A stretch of DNA of 64,000 bases from the NCBI GenBank assembly GCA_963712595.1, contig CAVQIM010000002.1:124001-188000 (forward strand), given 5' to 3'. Shown in pieces: positions 28,103 through 36,367 of the stretch. Both the position numbers and the translations under genes were made by a program. The stretch is from VRUE01 sp963712595 (GTDB lineage: Bacteria; Actinomycetota; Thermoleophilia; Solirubrobacterales; 70-9). Within the stretch, counting starts at the first letter, position 1. The number at the start of each line of letters is the position of its first letter. The notes beneath the pieces are model-generated. The model saw nothing but the letters and a program-made list of their open reading frames with translations, was not told the origin of the DNA and did not search any database.

Positions 28103-29710
28103 GTGGGTAATGGTCAGGTCATCGGAGGAGGTTTCGCACGCCGCGTCATCTGGCTGTCCGTTCTCATCCTGCTCTCGGCGCTGAGCGCCTCGGACGCGGG
28201 CGCGGCGACGCTTGAGCCGATCGGCGTCTTCAAAGGCCCGATCTTCGTCAGCTCCGATCCCGGCCATCCCGACCGTCTCCTCGTGGTCGAGCGCGAAGGC
28301 ACGGTGGTGGAAGCCAGCCCGACGGGGACGCGGCTCTTCGCCGACCTCCGCCCGCTGGTCAGCTGCTGCGACAGCGAGCGCGGCCTGCTCTCGATTGCGC
28401 CGGCTCCAGACTTCGGCGCCACGGGGCGCTTCTACGCGGCCTACACGGGTAAGCCGGCGGCGGGAGGGCAGGAAGGCGACATCCACGTCGACTCGTTCCG
28501 GCCGGATCCGCCAAGGGAAGGTCAGGTCATCCGCGAGCCGATGCTCAGCATCGGCCACGCGCAGGAAGACAACCACAACGGCGGTCAGCTCCAGCTCGGC
28601 CCCGACGGCCATCTCTATATCTCCACCGGCGACGGGGGAGGGGGCGGCGATCCGTTCGAAAACGGCCAGGACACCGAAGCGCTGCTGGGCAAGATCCTGC
28701 GCATCGACCCCCGGCCGGGACAGGAACCTCCTTACGTCATCCCGGCAGGAAATCCGTTCGCGGCGACGCCCGGTCGCGACGAGATCTGGGCCTTCGGGTT
28801 GCGCAACCCGTGGCGCTTCTCCTTCGATCGGGCCAGCGGCGACATGGTCATCGCCGACGTCGGCCAGGGAAAACGCGAGGAGATCGACTACACCGCGAGC
28901 CCGGGCGCAGGCGTCGTCTCCGGCGGTGGGGCGAACTACGGCTGGAATTGCCGCGAGGGAACTATCGCCTACCCCGAACCGGCGGTTGCCTGTGCCTCGG
29001 CCAGCGGCTTCGCCGAGCCGGCATTCGACTACCCGCACAAAGATCCAGAAGACGGCAGCGCCCACGGCTGCTCGATCATCGGTGGCTACGTCGTGCGCGA
29101 CGCCAGCCTCGGAGACCTCTATGGGCGCTACGTCTACAGCGACTTCTGCACGGGCGATGTGCGCTCGCTACGGCTACCTACGATGGCGGGTGGAGCGGCC
29201 ACGGATGATCGCTCGGAGGGGCTCGAGGTGTCGGAACCCACCTCCTTTGGCGAGGATGCCTGCGGGCGCATCTACGTCGTTTCAGCCAGCGGGCCGGTGT
29301 ACCGACTTGTCGGCGCTTCTGCGGCGAGCTGCTCACAGGGGGAAGCGCCGGCAGCAGCACCGCAGGCGGCGGACGCCAAAGCCCAGCCCGGAGGCAAGGC
29401 CAAGCCCAAGCGAGATCGCAAGCCCAAGCGGCAGCACCAGCGGCTGAGACTGTCCGCGCTGCCGCTCGCTGGCCGTTCGGCCTCGATGTTCAAGTTCGTG
29501 GCTCGGCTCTCACCATGCGGTGACGAGCCCGGGCGCAAGGTCCATCTCAAGCGGAGCGGGCACGGCATACGGGCGAGGGTCCTCAACCGGCGCTGCGTGG
29601 CCCGTTTCCACCTCCACGTTTGGCGCCGCGCCAGCTTTCGGGCAGTTCTGCCTCTCGGCCCTCGAGGCACCCGGCTTCGCTCGCCGCGCCTCGTGATCGA
29701 ACCCAGCTGA
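28103..29710 (+). CDS. secreted PQQ-dependent glucose/sorbosone dehydrogenase-like protein
   Basis: A 535-residue protein. A signal peptide (residues about 1-35, ...WLSVLILLSALSASDAGAA) is followed by a beta-propeller with LLVVEREGTVVE, HAQEDNHNGGQLQLGPDGHL and IWAFGLRNPWRFSFDR, the signature of soluble aldose-sugar dehydrogenases. The Asn-His pair and the DGGGGGD loop fit PQQ/calcium binding. An Ala-rich then Lys/Arg-rich tail of about 120 residues follows (KPKRDRKPKRQHQRLRLSAL), likely extracellular. GTG start. Confidence 0.88.
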   Translation: MGNGQVIGGGFARRVIWLSVLILLSALSASDAGAATLEPIGVFKGPIFVSSDPGHPDRLLVVEREGTVVEASPTGTRLFADLRPLVSCCDSERGLLSIAPAPDFGATGRFYAAYTGKPAAGGQEGDIHVDSFRPDPPREGQVIREPMLSIGHAQEDNHNGGQLQLGPDGHLYISTGDGGGGGDPFENGQDTEALLGKILRIDPRPGQEPPYVIPAGNPFAATPGRDEIWAFGLRNPWRFSFDRASGDMVIADVGQGKREEIDYTASPGAGVVSGGGANYGWNCREGTIAYPEPAVACASASGFAEPAFDYPHKDPEDGSAHGCSIIGGYVVRDASLGDLYGRYVYSDFCTGDVRSLRLPTMAGGAATDDRSEGLEVSEPTSFGEDACGRIYVVSASGPVYRLVGASAASCSQGEAPAAAPQAADAKAQPGGKAKPKRDRKPKRQHQRLRLSALPLAGRSASMFKFVARLSPCGDEPGRKVHLKRSGHGIRARVLNRRCVARFHLHVWRRASFRAVLPLGPRGTRLRSPRLVIEPS

Positions 29711-29789
29711 ACTTCACAGCGCGGCCGGGGCTCCTCTCGCACCTTGCGGCGCCAGCTCCACCGACGCGAGGAAAATTGCGCAGGAATAC

Positions 29790-29817
29790 TTGACCGTTAT
29801 GCGCCGCCGCATGAGAT
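29790..29817 (+). promoter_or_regulatory. possible promoter of the TTA-rich gene
   Basis: TTGACC (29790-29795) and TGAGAT (29812-29817) are spaced by 16 bases, followed by a GCCAGCC...GGCTGGC hairpin and the Shine-Dalgarno AGGGAAG before ATG 29872. Match is suggestive only. Confidence 0.35.
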
Positions 29818-29871
29818 GCTCGCGGGGCCAGCCAGCCGGCTGGCTTTGATCACAACGCGAAAGGGAAGCAA

Positions 29872-30570
29872 ATGAAACGCGTCAAGGTAGGACGAAGGAT
29901 GCTCCGCTCGATCCCACTGATCGCACTTGCCCTGCTTGCTGTCGGCATCGCAATCGCTCAAGCGGCGTTACCGGGCGACAGCACTGCTGGGGAATTCAAG
30001 GTCTTAGGCAAATCGGTCAACTTAGCGGTCACCTTCAGAGGAGAACAGGATGGCGATTTCACCATCTTCTTAATTAAAAATGCTGGCATCGAAATCGTGT
30101 GCACTGCGGGTATCACAGAAGAAGGAAAACTCCTCTCGAGCACCGAAGGTTTAGTCAAATTTTTATACGGTGCTTGTGATGTTTACGAACACAACGGCGC
30201 AGGCAAAGTTCCTTGCGAAATTATTCCCAATAGACAATTCGGGCTTAAAACGAAATTCTTACCAATTTTACACAACGGGAAATTATTCATTTTATTCGAG
30301 CCGGACGGTAGCGAAGCATTCGGACACGTTACGTTCAAAAACAATGGTCTATGTCCACTGGAACTTTTATATTCGATCAAAGGCTCGTTCTCCGCAGAAG
30401 TGGAAGGCGGAGAAAAAGTCTTTCGGTTATTGGAATTGAACGAAACCATCCAAAAATTAACCGGCGACGTGGCGAAATTCGGAGCATATGAAATGTTCTT
30501 TAAATTTCCCAGTGGCTGGGTATTTGAATTGACTGGTTTGCACCAGGATTGCCAATGGGGAATCGTGTGA
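29872..30570 (+). CDS. secreted protein with very atypical codon usage (13 TTA codons)
   Basis: A 232-residue protein. The first about 35 residues are a signal peptide (SIPLIALALLAVGIAIAQAA) written in normal high-GC codons. The mature part is AT-rich: it holds 13 TTA leucine codons, many AAA, GAA and ATT codons, and four to six cysteines (CTAG, ACDVYE, VPCEII, LCPLE, QDCQ). Text such as VCTAGITEEGKL and PLELLYSIKGSF resembles a secreted family common in related genomes, a weak similarity. Recent transfer, domain swap, or TTA-based control are possible. Good Shine-Dalgarno AGGGAAG. Confidence 0.85.
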   Translation: MKRVKVGRRMLRSIPLIALALLAVGIAIAQAALPGDSTAGEFKVLGKSVNLAVTFRGEQDGDFTIFLIKNAGIEIVCTAGITEEGKLLSSTEGLVKFLYGACDVYEHNGAGKVPCEIIPNRQFGLKTKFLPILHNGKLFILFEPDGSEAFGHVTFKNNGLCPLELLYSIKGSFSAEVEGGEKVFRLLELNETIQKLTGDVAKFGAYEMFFKFPSGWVFELTGLHQDCQWGIV

Positions 30571-30596
30571 ACCCAGGGACGCTCTAGCGGTTCGCT

Positions 30597-30630
30597 CAGC
30601 GATCCGGGGGCCAGCGCTCCCGGATCGCTG
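30597..30630. terminator. hairpin between convergent genes
   Basis: CAGCGATCCGGG and CCCGGATCGCTG pair perfectly (12 bp) with a 10-base loop, between the secreted protein (+) and the glycosyltransferase (-). Likely bidirectional terminator. Confidence 0.65.
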
Positions 30631-30670
30631 GCACGGTCTTGATTGCCCAGGCCTGCGAGAGAGACCGCGA

Positions 30671-31738
30671 TCAGCGCAGCCAGGTGCGGACGATCGCGTT
30701 GGCGAAGCCGAGGCCGTAGCGGACCACGGCGGGCTTCTTCGAGTGGCCGTGGAGGCGGCGCTCGACAGTGATGGGCACCTCCTTGGCGGGGATGTCACGC
30801 TTGATCGCCTCGATCATGAACTCGGAGGTGTGGAACTGCTCCTGGCGCAGGACGAGCTGAGGGAGGACCGTGGTGCGTACTGCGCGGTAGCCGTTGGAAC
30901 AGTCGCTGACCTTGGTCCGGGTGATGAAGGAGACGAGGCGGTTGAAGAAGACGATGCCGAGCTCGCGGGCGAAGTGGTTGCGATCGGCGCGGCCGAGGAC
31001 GCGGGAGCCGTGGGTGACGTCGACCTCGCCGTCGAGGATCGGCTTGACCAGGCGCTCCATCTCTGAGGGCAGGTGCTGGCCGTCGGCGTCGAGAGTGACG
31101 ACGATCTCGGCCCCCGATTCGACCATCAGCCTGTATCCGGTCCGCAGCGCCGCCCCGCCGCCGCGGTTGATCACGTGCCGGGCGACGACCGCGCCGTGCT
31201 CGGCGGCGACGTCGCCGGTGCCGTCGCGCGAGCCGTCGTCGACGACCAGCACCGCGGTGGGGCGACCGCATACCTCCTTCGGGATCCGGTCCAGCACGTA
31301 GCCGACGTTCTCGGCCTCGTTGTAGGCCGGGACGAGGATCGCGATCCTGTCCCGGAAGCGCTCGGGCAGCGCCGCTTGGCGGAACTCCTCCCAGGCCAGC
31401 CCCTCGAGCACGGCGGAGAGCTGCCGCGCGTTGCGCGCCGCCTGGGAGAGAGCGCGCAGGCTGAGCAGGAAGAGGATGAAGATCGCGAAGACGGCGAGGC
31501 CGAGGATGCGCCCGCCGTTGCCCTTCTCGAAGGAGAAGGTGGAGAGGAGCTTGTCGGTGATTTCGGTCCCCGCCACGAGCCCGAGCCCGAGGCCCGCGGC
31601 AAGCAAGATCAGCACGTCGACGTTGCGCAGCGAGCGGCGGCGGAGCAGGGCGTAGGCGACGAGGGCGATCGCGCCGATCAGCCCGGCGCTGCGCAGCGCG
31701 GTCAGTTCGGCGGGGAAGATGCCTGCGTAGAGCTCCAT
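30671..31738 (-). CDS. DUF2304-like membrane domain fused to GT2 glycosyltransferase
   Basis: A 355-residue protein. The N-terminus has about three membrane helices (residues 10-30, 36-55, 68-88) like DUF2304; a coiled stretch follows, then a GT-A domain beginning IAILVPAYNEAENVGYVLDR near 125, with VVDDGSRDGT, DADGQHLPSEMERL and a late KVSDCSNGYRA. It likely transfers a sugar from a nucleotide sugar to polyprenyl phosphate (dolichyl-phosphate-mannose-synthase type). Start ATG 31738 overlaps the upstream GT39 gene by 37 bases; the product would supply the donor for the two GT39-like enzymes. Confidence 0.88.
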   Translation of the reverse strand: MELYAGIFPAELTALRSAGLIGAIALVAYALLRRRSLRNVDVLILLAAGLGLGLVAGTEITDKLLSTFSFEKGNGGRILGLAVFAIFILFLLSLRALSQAARNARQLSAVLEGLAWEEFRQAALPERFRDRIAILVPAYNEAENVGYVLDRIPKEVCGRPTAVLVVDDGSRDGTGDVAAEHGAVVARHVINRGGGAALRTGYRLMVESGAEIVVTLDADGQHLPSEMERLVKPILDGEVDVTHGSRVLGRADRNHFARELGIVFFNRLVSFITRTKVSDCSNGYRAVRTTVLPQLVLRQEQFHTSEFMIEAIKRDIPAKEVPITVERRLHGHSKKPAVVRYGLGFANAIVRTWLR

Positions 31739-33141
31739 CGTCGCCTGGACAATACGGCCGCGGTCCCCCGCGAAAGCGCCGTGGCGGCAAGCGGAAAGAT
31801 CAGCGTCATCAGCACCTCGTTGCGCCTGGGGGCTGCCAGCGAGGCGGCGCCGACGGCGGTGACGAGCACGATTGGGGTCGCCATCGCCGTCAGCTCCCAC
31901 CAGCGGCGACGCCAGCCAAGCACCGCCATTCCTGCGATCGCGAGGATCACGATCAGCGTCTGCAGCACCCGCCCGGCGGTGCTGCTCATCGCTTCGCCCA
32001 CCCCGGCGCTCCACATGCGCCAGACCTTGCGGGCCGTCATCGCCGCGTAGCCGATCGGGTCTCCGCCGAAGTAGTGGGAGAAGTTCTGCTTGCCGATCTT
32101 GCCCAGCGCGGAGTCGCGGGGCAGGTCGGGGTAGCGCTCCGCGACCCGGTCGAAGAGCGGCGTCGGGTCGATCTGGTCGAGCGCGGCCGAGTGGGGGGCG
32201 AGGTCGCGGTGCAGGTAGCGGCGCACCAACATCGCCTTGACCCGCTGGTATTCGCCGTCGGCGGGAAGGAAGGTACCGACGTAGAGCGCCTTGCCGCCGC
32301 CGGTCGAGATCGGCACCACCCGGTCGAGCGAGATCACGTTGTGAACGGTCCAGGGGACGATCGGCACGAGCAGACCCACGGTTAGGAGGGCCGCGCTGGC
32401 GAAACCCGACTTCAAACCCCGGTCTCGCGCGACCTGAATTAGCGCCAGTGCCACGAAGGCTATGCCGACGAGCAAATACTCCGGCCGGATCATCGCTGTG
32501 GCTCCGAGCAGCAGCCCCGGGACCAACCACCGCACGCGCGGGTGGCGTGGGGCAGGGGGGTCGAGGACGTACACCTCGCCCGCAGGCCCCCCTGCCCCAC
32601 GACAGGACCCGCGCGCCGAGTCCTCTTGTCTTGGGCCAGATGCCCAGAGAAACGCCAGGACTGCGGCCGGCAGCGTGAAGATCGCGGCCGGCTCGCTGAA
32701 GAGAGCCCCGGTCGAGTGGATGAAGGGCGGGTAGACGGCGACGGCGAAGGCGGCGAGCAGCCCGGCGGGCCGGCAGGAGATGCGCCGGCCGAGCAGGTAG
32801 ACGACGACGATCGCGGCGAGCCCGAGCAGCAACTCGACGATCCGCGCGGTGCCTTCGCGGGCGCCGCCGGTTGCGTAGAAGCTGGCGGCGTAGATCAGCG
32901 GCGCTCCCGGCGACCAGTCGCTGGCGTCGCGGAAGCTCGGGCCACCGAAGCTGCCTTCCTCGTAGAGGGCCTTGGAGAGCCCGTAGTAGGCATGAGCGTC
33001 GTCGCCGGGCGTGGCCAGTGGCTCGACCACTCGGTAGGCGCGCAGCCCGAACCCGAGGAGGACGATCAGCGCGAGTAGCACCAAGGTCGTCTTCCCGTGG
33101 CGCTCGGGCAGTCTGCGGAGCCGGTTGCCGATCGCCGTCAC
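31702..33141 (-). CDS. GT39/ArnT-like membrane glycosyltransferase, copy 1
   Basis: A 479-residue multi-pass protein. The N-terminal helix leads to an acidic luminal loop TPGDDAHAYYG typical of GT-C enzymes (Asp-Asp near residues 45-46); about ten helices follow. A 26-residue hydrophilic insertion RGSCRGAGGPAGEVYVLDPP (near residue 195) is encoded by a class A hairpin element and interrupts a hydrophobic stretch. The GTG start is at 33141. It is paralogous to the copy at 33620-35059 and overlaps the GT2 gene. Confidence 0.82.
   Translation of the reverse strand: MTAIGNRLRRLPERHGKTTLVLLALIVLLGFGLRAYRVVEPLATPGDDAHAYYGLSKALYEEGSFGGPSFRDASDWSPGAPLIYAASFYATGGAREGTARIVELLLGLAAIVVVYLLGRRISCRPAGLLAAFAVAVYPPFIHSTGALFSEPAAIFTLPAAVLAFLWASGPRQEDSARGSCRGAGGPAGEVYVLDPPAPRHPRVRWLVPGLLLGATAMIRPEYLLVGIAFVALALIQVARDRGLKSGFASAALLTVGLLVPIVPWTVHNVISLDRVVPISTGGGKALYVGTFLPADGEYQRVKAMLVRRYLHRDLAPHSAALDQIDPTPLFDRVAERYPDLPRDSALGKIGKQNFSHYFGGDPIGYAAMTARKVWRMWSAGVGEAMSSTAGRVLQTLIVILAIAGMAVLGWRRRWWELTAMATPIVLVTAVGAASLAAPRRNEVLMTLIFPLAATALSRGTAAVLSRRRWSSTQASSPPN
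32535..32617 (+). repeat. class A hairpin element, copy A1, inside a coding sequence
   Basis: Outer arm CGCGCGGGT, GGC, inner arm GTGGGGCAGGGGGG, a 26-base loop with a CGAGG...CCTCG hairpin and CCCGCAGG, inner arm CCCCCCTGCCCCAC, GACAGG, outer arm ACCCGCGCG. All stem pairs are perfect. It lies in frame inside the first GT39-like gene. Confidence 0.85.
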
Positions 33142-33232
33142 GGCCGCTCAGGCTATCCGCCACAAGGGCGGTGGGCGGCGGCGTCGAAGACGGTTGCGCC
33201 CGATCTCGATCCTGACGGAAGGAGCTTTCGAA

Positions 33233-33613
33233 ATGTCCCGCTCTACCCTGCTCGCCCTCTGTGCAGGCATCTGCGCTTTGCTTGTCCTCGCCCCCGCGGC
33301 GGGTGCCAAAACTGCGCCGAAGACCTGCACCACGGCCTCGCCCGAGGTGGTCGGCGGGACTGTGACCGGCACGCTCACCTCGAGCAACGTCGATCCGGTT
33401 CAAGCGCGCTTTGCCACCTGCGCGCAAGCGAAGAAGGTGATGTTGCGCGCCACCGAACTGGGCGTCGAGGAGCCGCGGCCGGTGCGGAGCTTTTACTGCC
33501 GGCCGACGGTCAGCTCGAAAGACACGAGCACCGTCAGCTATGTCTGCACCTTCAAAGGCGCCGACACCGCCACCTTCATCAAGCTGACCTTTGGGGTCAC
33601 GTACAGGTCCTGA
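33233..33613 (+). CDS. small secreted protein of unknown function
   Basis: A 126-residue protein with signal peptide (TLLALCAGICALLVLAPAAGA, cut near residue 25) and a mature domain with six cysteines and a beta-rich look (VVGGTVTGTLTSSNVDPVQARFATC). ATG 33233 has a fine AAGGAG Shine-Dalgarno. It sits between the two divergent/convergent GT39 genes; no function known. Confidence 0.75.
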   Translation: MSRSTLLALCAGICALLVLAPAAGAKTAPKTCTTASPEVVGGTVTGTLTSSNVDPVQARFATCAQAKKVMLRATELGVEEPRPVRSFYCRPTVSSKDTSTVSYVCTFKGADTATFIKLTFGVTYRS

Positions 33614-33619
33614 CCGGGG

Positions 33620-35059
33620 TCAGGGGGTGGCGCCGGATCCCTCGGTCGGGCGCCACCCTGCAAGCATCTGCGCCAGCCATACCGCGCCGACGCCGGCAAG
33701 GGCGGCGACGAGCGGCATCGTCACCAGCATCCGCCGCGGCGAGGCGACGAGAAGCGCGCAGATCGCCGTGATCGCGACGAAGATCGTCGCCAGCAGGAGC
33801 GCCTCCCAACGGCGCTGCGCGGACAGCACGATCAGGCCGATCAGGCCGAACCCGACGAGGAGCCAGTGCAGGGCCTCCCAGAGCGGTTGGCGCATCACGT
33901 CGCGCGGCCCGTGCAACCAGATCCGGCCGACCTTCGCTGCGACGAACCCCGCGTACTCGAGCGGCTCCTCGCTGACGTCATCCCAGAGCTGTTCGCGCCC
34001 CATCCGCGCGAGGGCTCTGTCCGTTTCGAGCTGCGGATAGCGCTGGGCCGCCAGCCGCGCGAGGATCTGCTCGAGCCGCAGCCGCTGGAGGGCGTCGGGG
34101 CCGAACAGCTCTGGGTGCCGCTCGATCACCTCGGCCCCGACCTTTTCCGGATCCCCATCGGAGGGCAGATACGTCCCGGCAAAGAGCACCTGCCCACCGC
34201 CGGTCGAGATCGGTACGAGCCGATCGAGCGCGATCGCGTTGCGAACCGTCCAGGGCAACACCACAATCGCAACTCCGCCGAGCAGGATCAGTGCCCTCGC
34301 GCCCGATTTTCGCCAATTGGGCCGAAAGTCCCTCGCGAACACGACGAGAGCCACCAGCATCGCAACGCCGAGGTACTCCGGGCGCACCAACGCAAGCGCT
34401 CCGAGCAGTACGCCTGGCAAAAGCCATCTAACGCACGGGTGGCGTGGGGCGTCGAGGACGTAGGCCTCGCCCGCAGGCCCCCCTGCCCCACGACAGGACC
34501 CGCGCGCCAAGTCATCTTGTCTTGAACCGCTAGCCCAGAGCACCGCCAAGACGGCTCCCGAGAGCAACGAGGCGGCCAACGGCTCACCCATCAGCATTCC
34601 CTGGTACTCGAGCAGCGCTGGGTAGATCGCCACCACCGCCGCCGCGACCAAACCCGCCACGCCGCTCGATGCATCGAGCACACCAGGGTGTGCTCGATGC
34701 ATCGAGCGGCGGAGGCGGCGGGCGATCAAGTACGCGAAAAGGATCGAAAGGGTGCCAAGGAGCGCGAGGATCACGCGCGCGCAGCGTTCGTGGATGCCGC
34801 CGGTCAGCTCGTAGAGGCCGGCGACGAAGAGGGGGAGGCCGGGGGAGTAGTTGCTCGCCGGCTGGGTCGCACTGCGGCCGAGCGTGAAGCCCTCGCCCCG
34901 GTCGAGATTGGCGCCGATCGTCGCGTAGGCGGCGGCGTCGAAGACAGGGGAGCGGCCGTCCCATGCCTCGTTGACCCGCAGGCCCAGCCCGAGGAGGAGG
35001 ATCGCCACCAGGGCGGCCATGCCCAGTCGCCCACCATTTCGTTCCGCCAGGCCGCTCAT
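33620..35059 (-). CDS. GT39/ArnT-like membrane glycosyltransferase, copy 2
   Basis: A 479-residue GT-C protein paralogous to 31702-33141: opening MAALVAILLLGLGLRVNEAWDG, loop SPVFDAAAYATIGANLDRGEG, YSPGLPLFVAGLYEL, and RPEYLGVAMLVALVVF. It has two in-frame additions: RGSCRGAGGPAGEAYVLDAP at the same place as copy 1, made by a class A hairpin, and SMHRAHPGVLDASSG near 125, made by a 48-base hairpin that copy 1 lacks. Start ATG 35059 rather than 35152, which would run into the divergent gene. Confidence 0.82.
   Translation of the reverse strand: MSGLAERNGGRLGMAALVAILLLGLGLRVNEAWDGRSPVFDAAAYATIGANLDRGEGFTLGRSATQPASNYSPGLPLFVAGLYELTGGIHERCARVILALLGTLSILFAYLIARRLRRSMHRAHPGVLDASSGVAGLVAAAVVAIYPALLEYQGMLMGEPLAASLLSGAVLAVLWASGSRQDDLARGSCRGAGGPAGEAYVLDAPRHPCVRWLLPGVLLGALALVRPEYLGVAMLVALVVFARDFRPNWRKSGARALILLGGVAIVVLPWTVRNAIALDRLVPISTGGGQVLFAGTYLPSDGDPEKVGAEVIERHPELFGPDALQRLRLEQILARLAAQRYPQLETDRALARMGREQLWDDVSEEPLEYAGFVAAKVGRIWLHGPRDVMRQPLWEALHWLLVGFGLIGLIVLSAQRRWEALLLATIFVAITAICALLVASPRRMLVTMPLVAALAGVGAVWLAQMLAGWRPTEGSGATP
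34433..34509 (+). repeat. class A hairpin element, copy A2, inside a coding sequence
   Basis: Same order as copy A1 at the homologous place of the paralogous gene, but the left inner arm has lost six bases (GTGGGGC, then the loop), an in-frame loss of two codons. The right arm CCCCCCTGCCCCAC, GACAGG and ACCCGCGCG remain. Confidence 0.8.
34662..34709. repeat. 48-base perfect hairpin inside a coding sequence
   Basis: Arms 34662-34684 and 34687-34709 are perfect complements (23 bp) around AG. Each arm contains the smaller palindrome CTCGATGCATCGAG. The length is exactly 16 codons and the paralogous gene lacks the segment, so it looks like an in-frame insertion. Confidence 0.85.
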
Positions 35060-35138
35060 GCGGCGGATCGTATGGGTGGTTGGAAGGCTCCCCGCGGGTG
35101 TGACGGCATCCAAGTGGTCCGCTACGCTGCCGCGACCT

Positions 35139-36308
35139 ATGCGCGTTCTCATCCTTGGGGGCGACGGTTACCTGGGCTGGCCGACGGCCTTGAGGTTCTC
35201 GGCCCGCGGACACGAGGTCGCGGTCGTCGATGATTTCTCCCGCCGCCGCTGGCACGAGGAGGCCGGCACCGGCTCGCTGACGCCGATTGCCGATCTTGAC
35301 CAGCGCATCGCGGCCTGGAAGGAGCTCTCGGGCGAGGAGATCCGCAGCTTCGTCGGGCCGGTCCAGGACGGCGACTTCCTCGACGGCGTCGTCGCCGAGA
35401 CCCGGCCCGAGGCGGTCGTCCACTACGGCCAGCAGGCCTCGGCGCCCTACTCGATGGCCTCGCGCGAGAAGGCGGTCGAGACCCAGCATGCGAACGTGAT
35501 CGGCAACCTCAACCTCCTCTTCGCGATCCGCGATCACGTGCCCGACTGCCACCTGGTCAAGCTCGGCACGATGGGCGAGTACGGCCAGCCCGAGATCGAT
35601 ATCGAGGAGGGCTACATCGAGATCGAGCACAAGGGTCGCAAGGACACGCTGCCTTTCCCGAAGCTGCCGGCCTCGCTGTACCACTGCTCGAAGGTCCACG
35701 ATTCGACCAACATCCACTTCGCCTGCCGTACCTGGGGCCTGCGCGCCACCGACCTCAACCAGGGTGTCGTATACGGGATCGAGACAGAGGAGAGTGCCCG
35801 CGACGAGCGCCTGATCACCCGCTTCGACTACGACGAGGTCTTCGGCACCGTGCTCAACCGCTTCTGCCTGCAGACGGTGATCGGCCACCCGCTCACCGTC
35901 TACGGCGCCGGGACGCAGACGCGCGGCTTCCTCAATATCCGCGACACGCTCGCCTGTGTCGAGCTGGCGGCGAGCAATCCCGCCGAGGCAGGCGAGTTCC
36001 GCGTCTTCAACCAGTTCACCGAGCAGTTCTCGGTGATGGACCTGGCCCATTTGGTCAAGCAGGCCGGTGAGCACCTCGGCTACGCGGTTGAGATCCAGCA
36101 TTACGAGAACCCCCGCGTGGAGAAGGAGCACCACTACTACAACGCGATCCACACCAAGCTGCTCGACCTCGGCCTGGAGCCGAAGCTGCTCGGCGAGGAG
36201 CTGGTCGAGTCGATGATCCACGCGATAGAGCGCTACAAGGATCGCGTGATCGAGTCCTCGATCGACCCCCGCACACACTGGAACCCGGGCGTTCCAGTGC
36301 GGAATTAG
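35139..36308 (+). CDS. sqdB: UDP-sulfoquinovose synthase-like NAD-dependent epimerase
   Basis: A 389-residue SDR-type enzyme. N-terminal Rossmann motif LILGGDGYLGWP at residues 4-15, VVHYGQQASAPYSM near 95, and KLGTMGEYGQPEIDIEEG near 145, the distinctive SQD1/SqdB text with the catalytic Thr and Tyr/Lys region (YHCSKVHDS near 186). It would make UDP-sulfoquinovose from UDP-glucose and sulfite for a sulfolipid or a sulfo-sugar glycan. No SqdX-type transferase is in view. ATG 35139. Confidence 0.88.
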   Translation: MRVLILGGDGYLGWPTALRFSARGHEVAVVDDFSRRRWHEEAGTGSLTPIADLDQRIAAWKELSGEEIRSFVGPVQDGDFLDGVVAETRPEAVVHYGQQASAPYSMASREKAVETQHANVIGNLNLLFAIRDHVPDCHLVKLGTMGEYGQPEIDIEEGYIEIEHKGRKDTLPFPKLPASLYHCSKVHDSTNIHFACRTWGLRATDLNQGVVYGIETEESARDERLITRFDYDEVFGTVLNRFCLQTVIGHPLTVYGAGTQTRGFLNIRDTLACVELAASNPAEAGEFRVFNQFTEQFSVMDLAHLVKQAGEHLGYAVEIQHYENPRVEKEHHYYNAIHTKLLDLGLEPKLLGEELVESMIHAIERYKDRVIESSIDPRTHWNPGVPVRN

Positions 36309-36367
36309 TTTCGTACCGTTCTGTTATCTTCACCCTAATCCGCTTGGGTCACGGACAGGAGGGGGCG

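Noticed and set aside
30671..33427. A single 918-residue frame covering GT2 and GT39 genes
   Set aside because: Only the part from 31738 down is GT2; the rest is the wrong frame of the GT39-like gene, which has the proper membrane-protein sequence in another frame.
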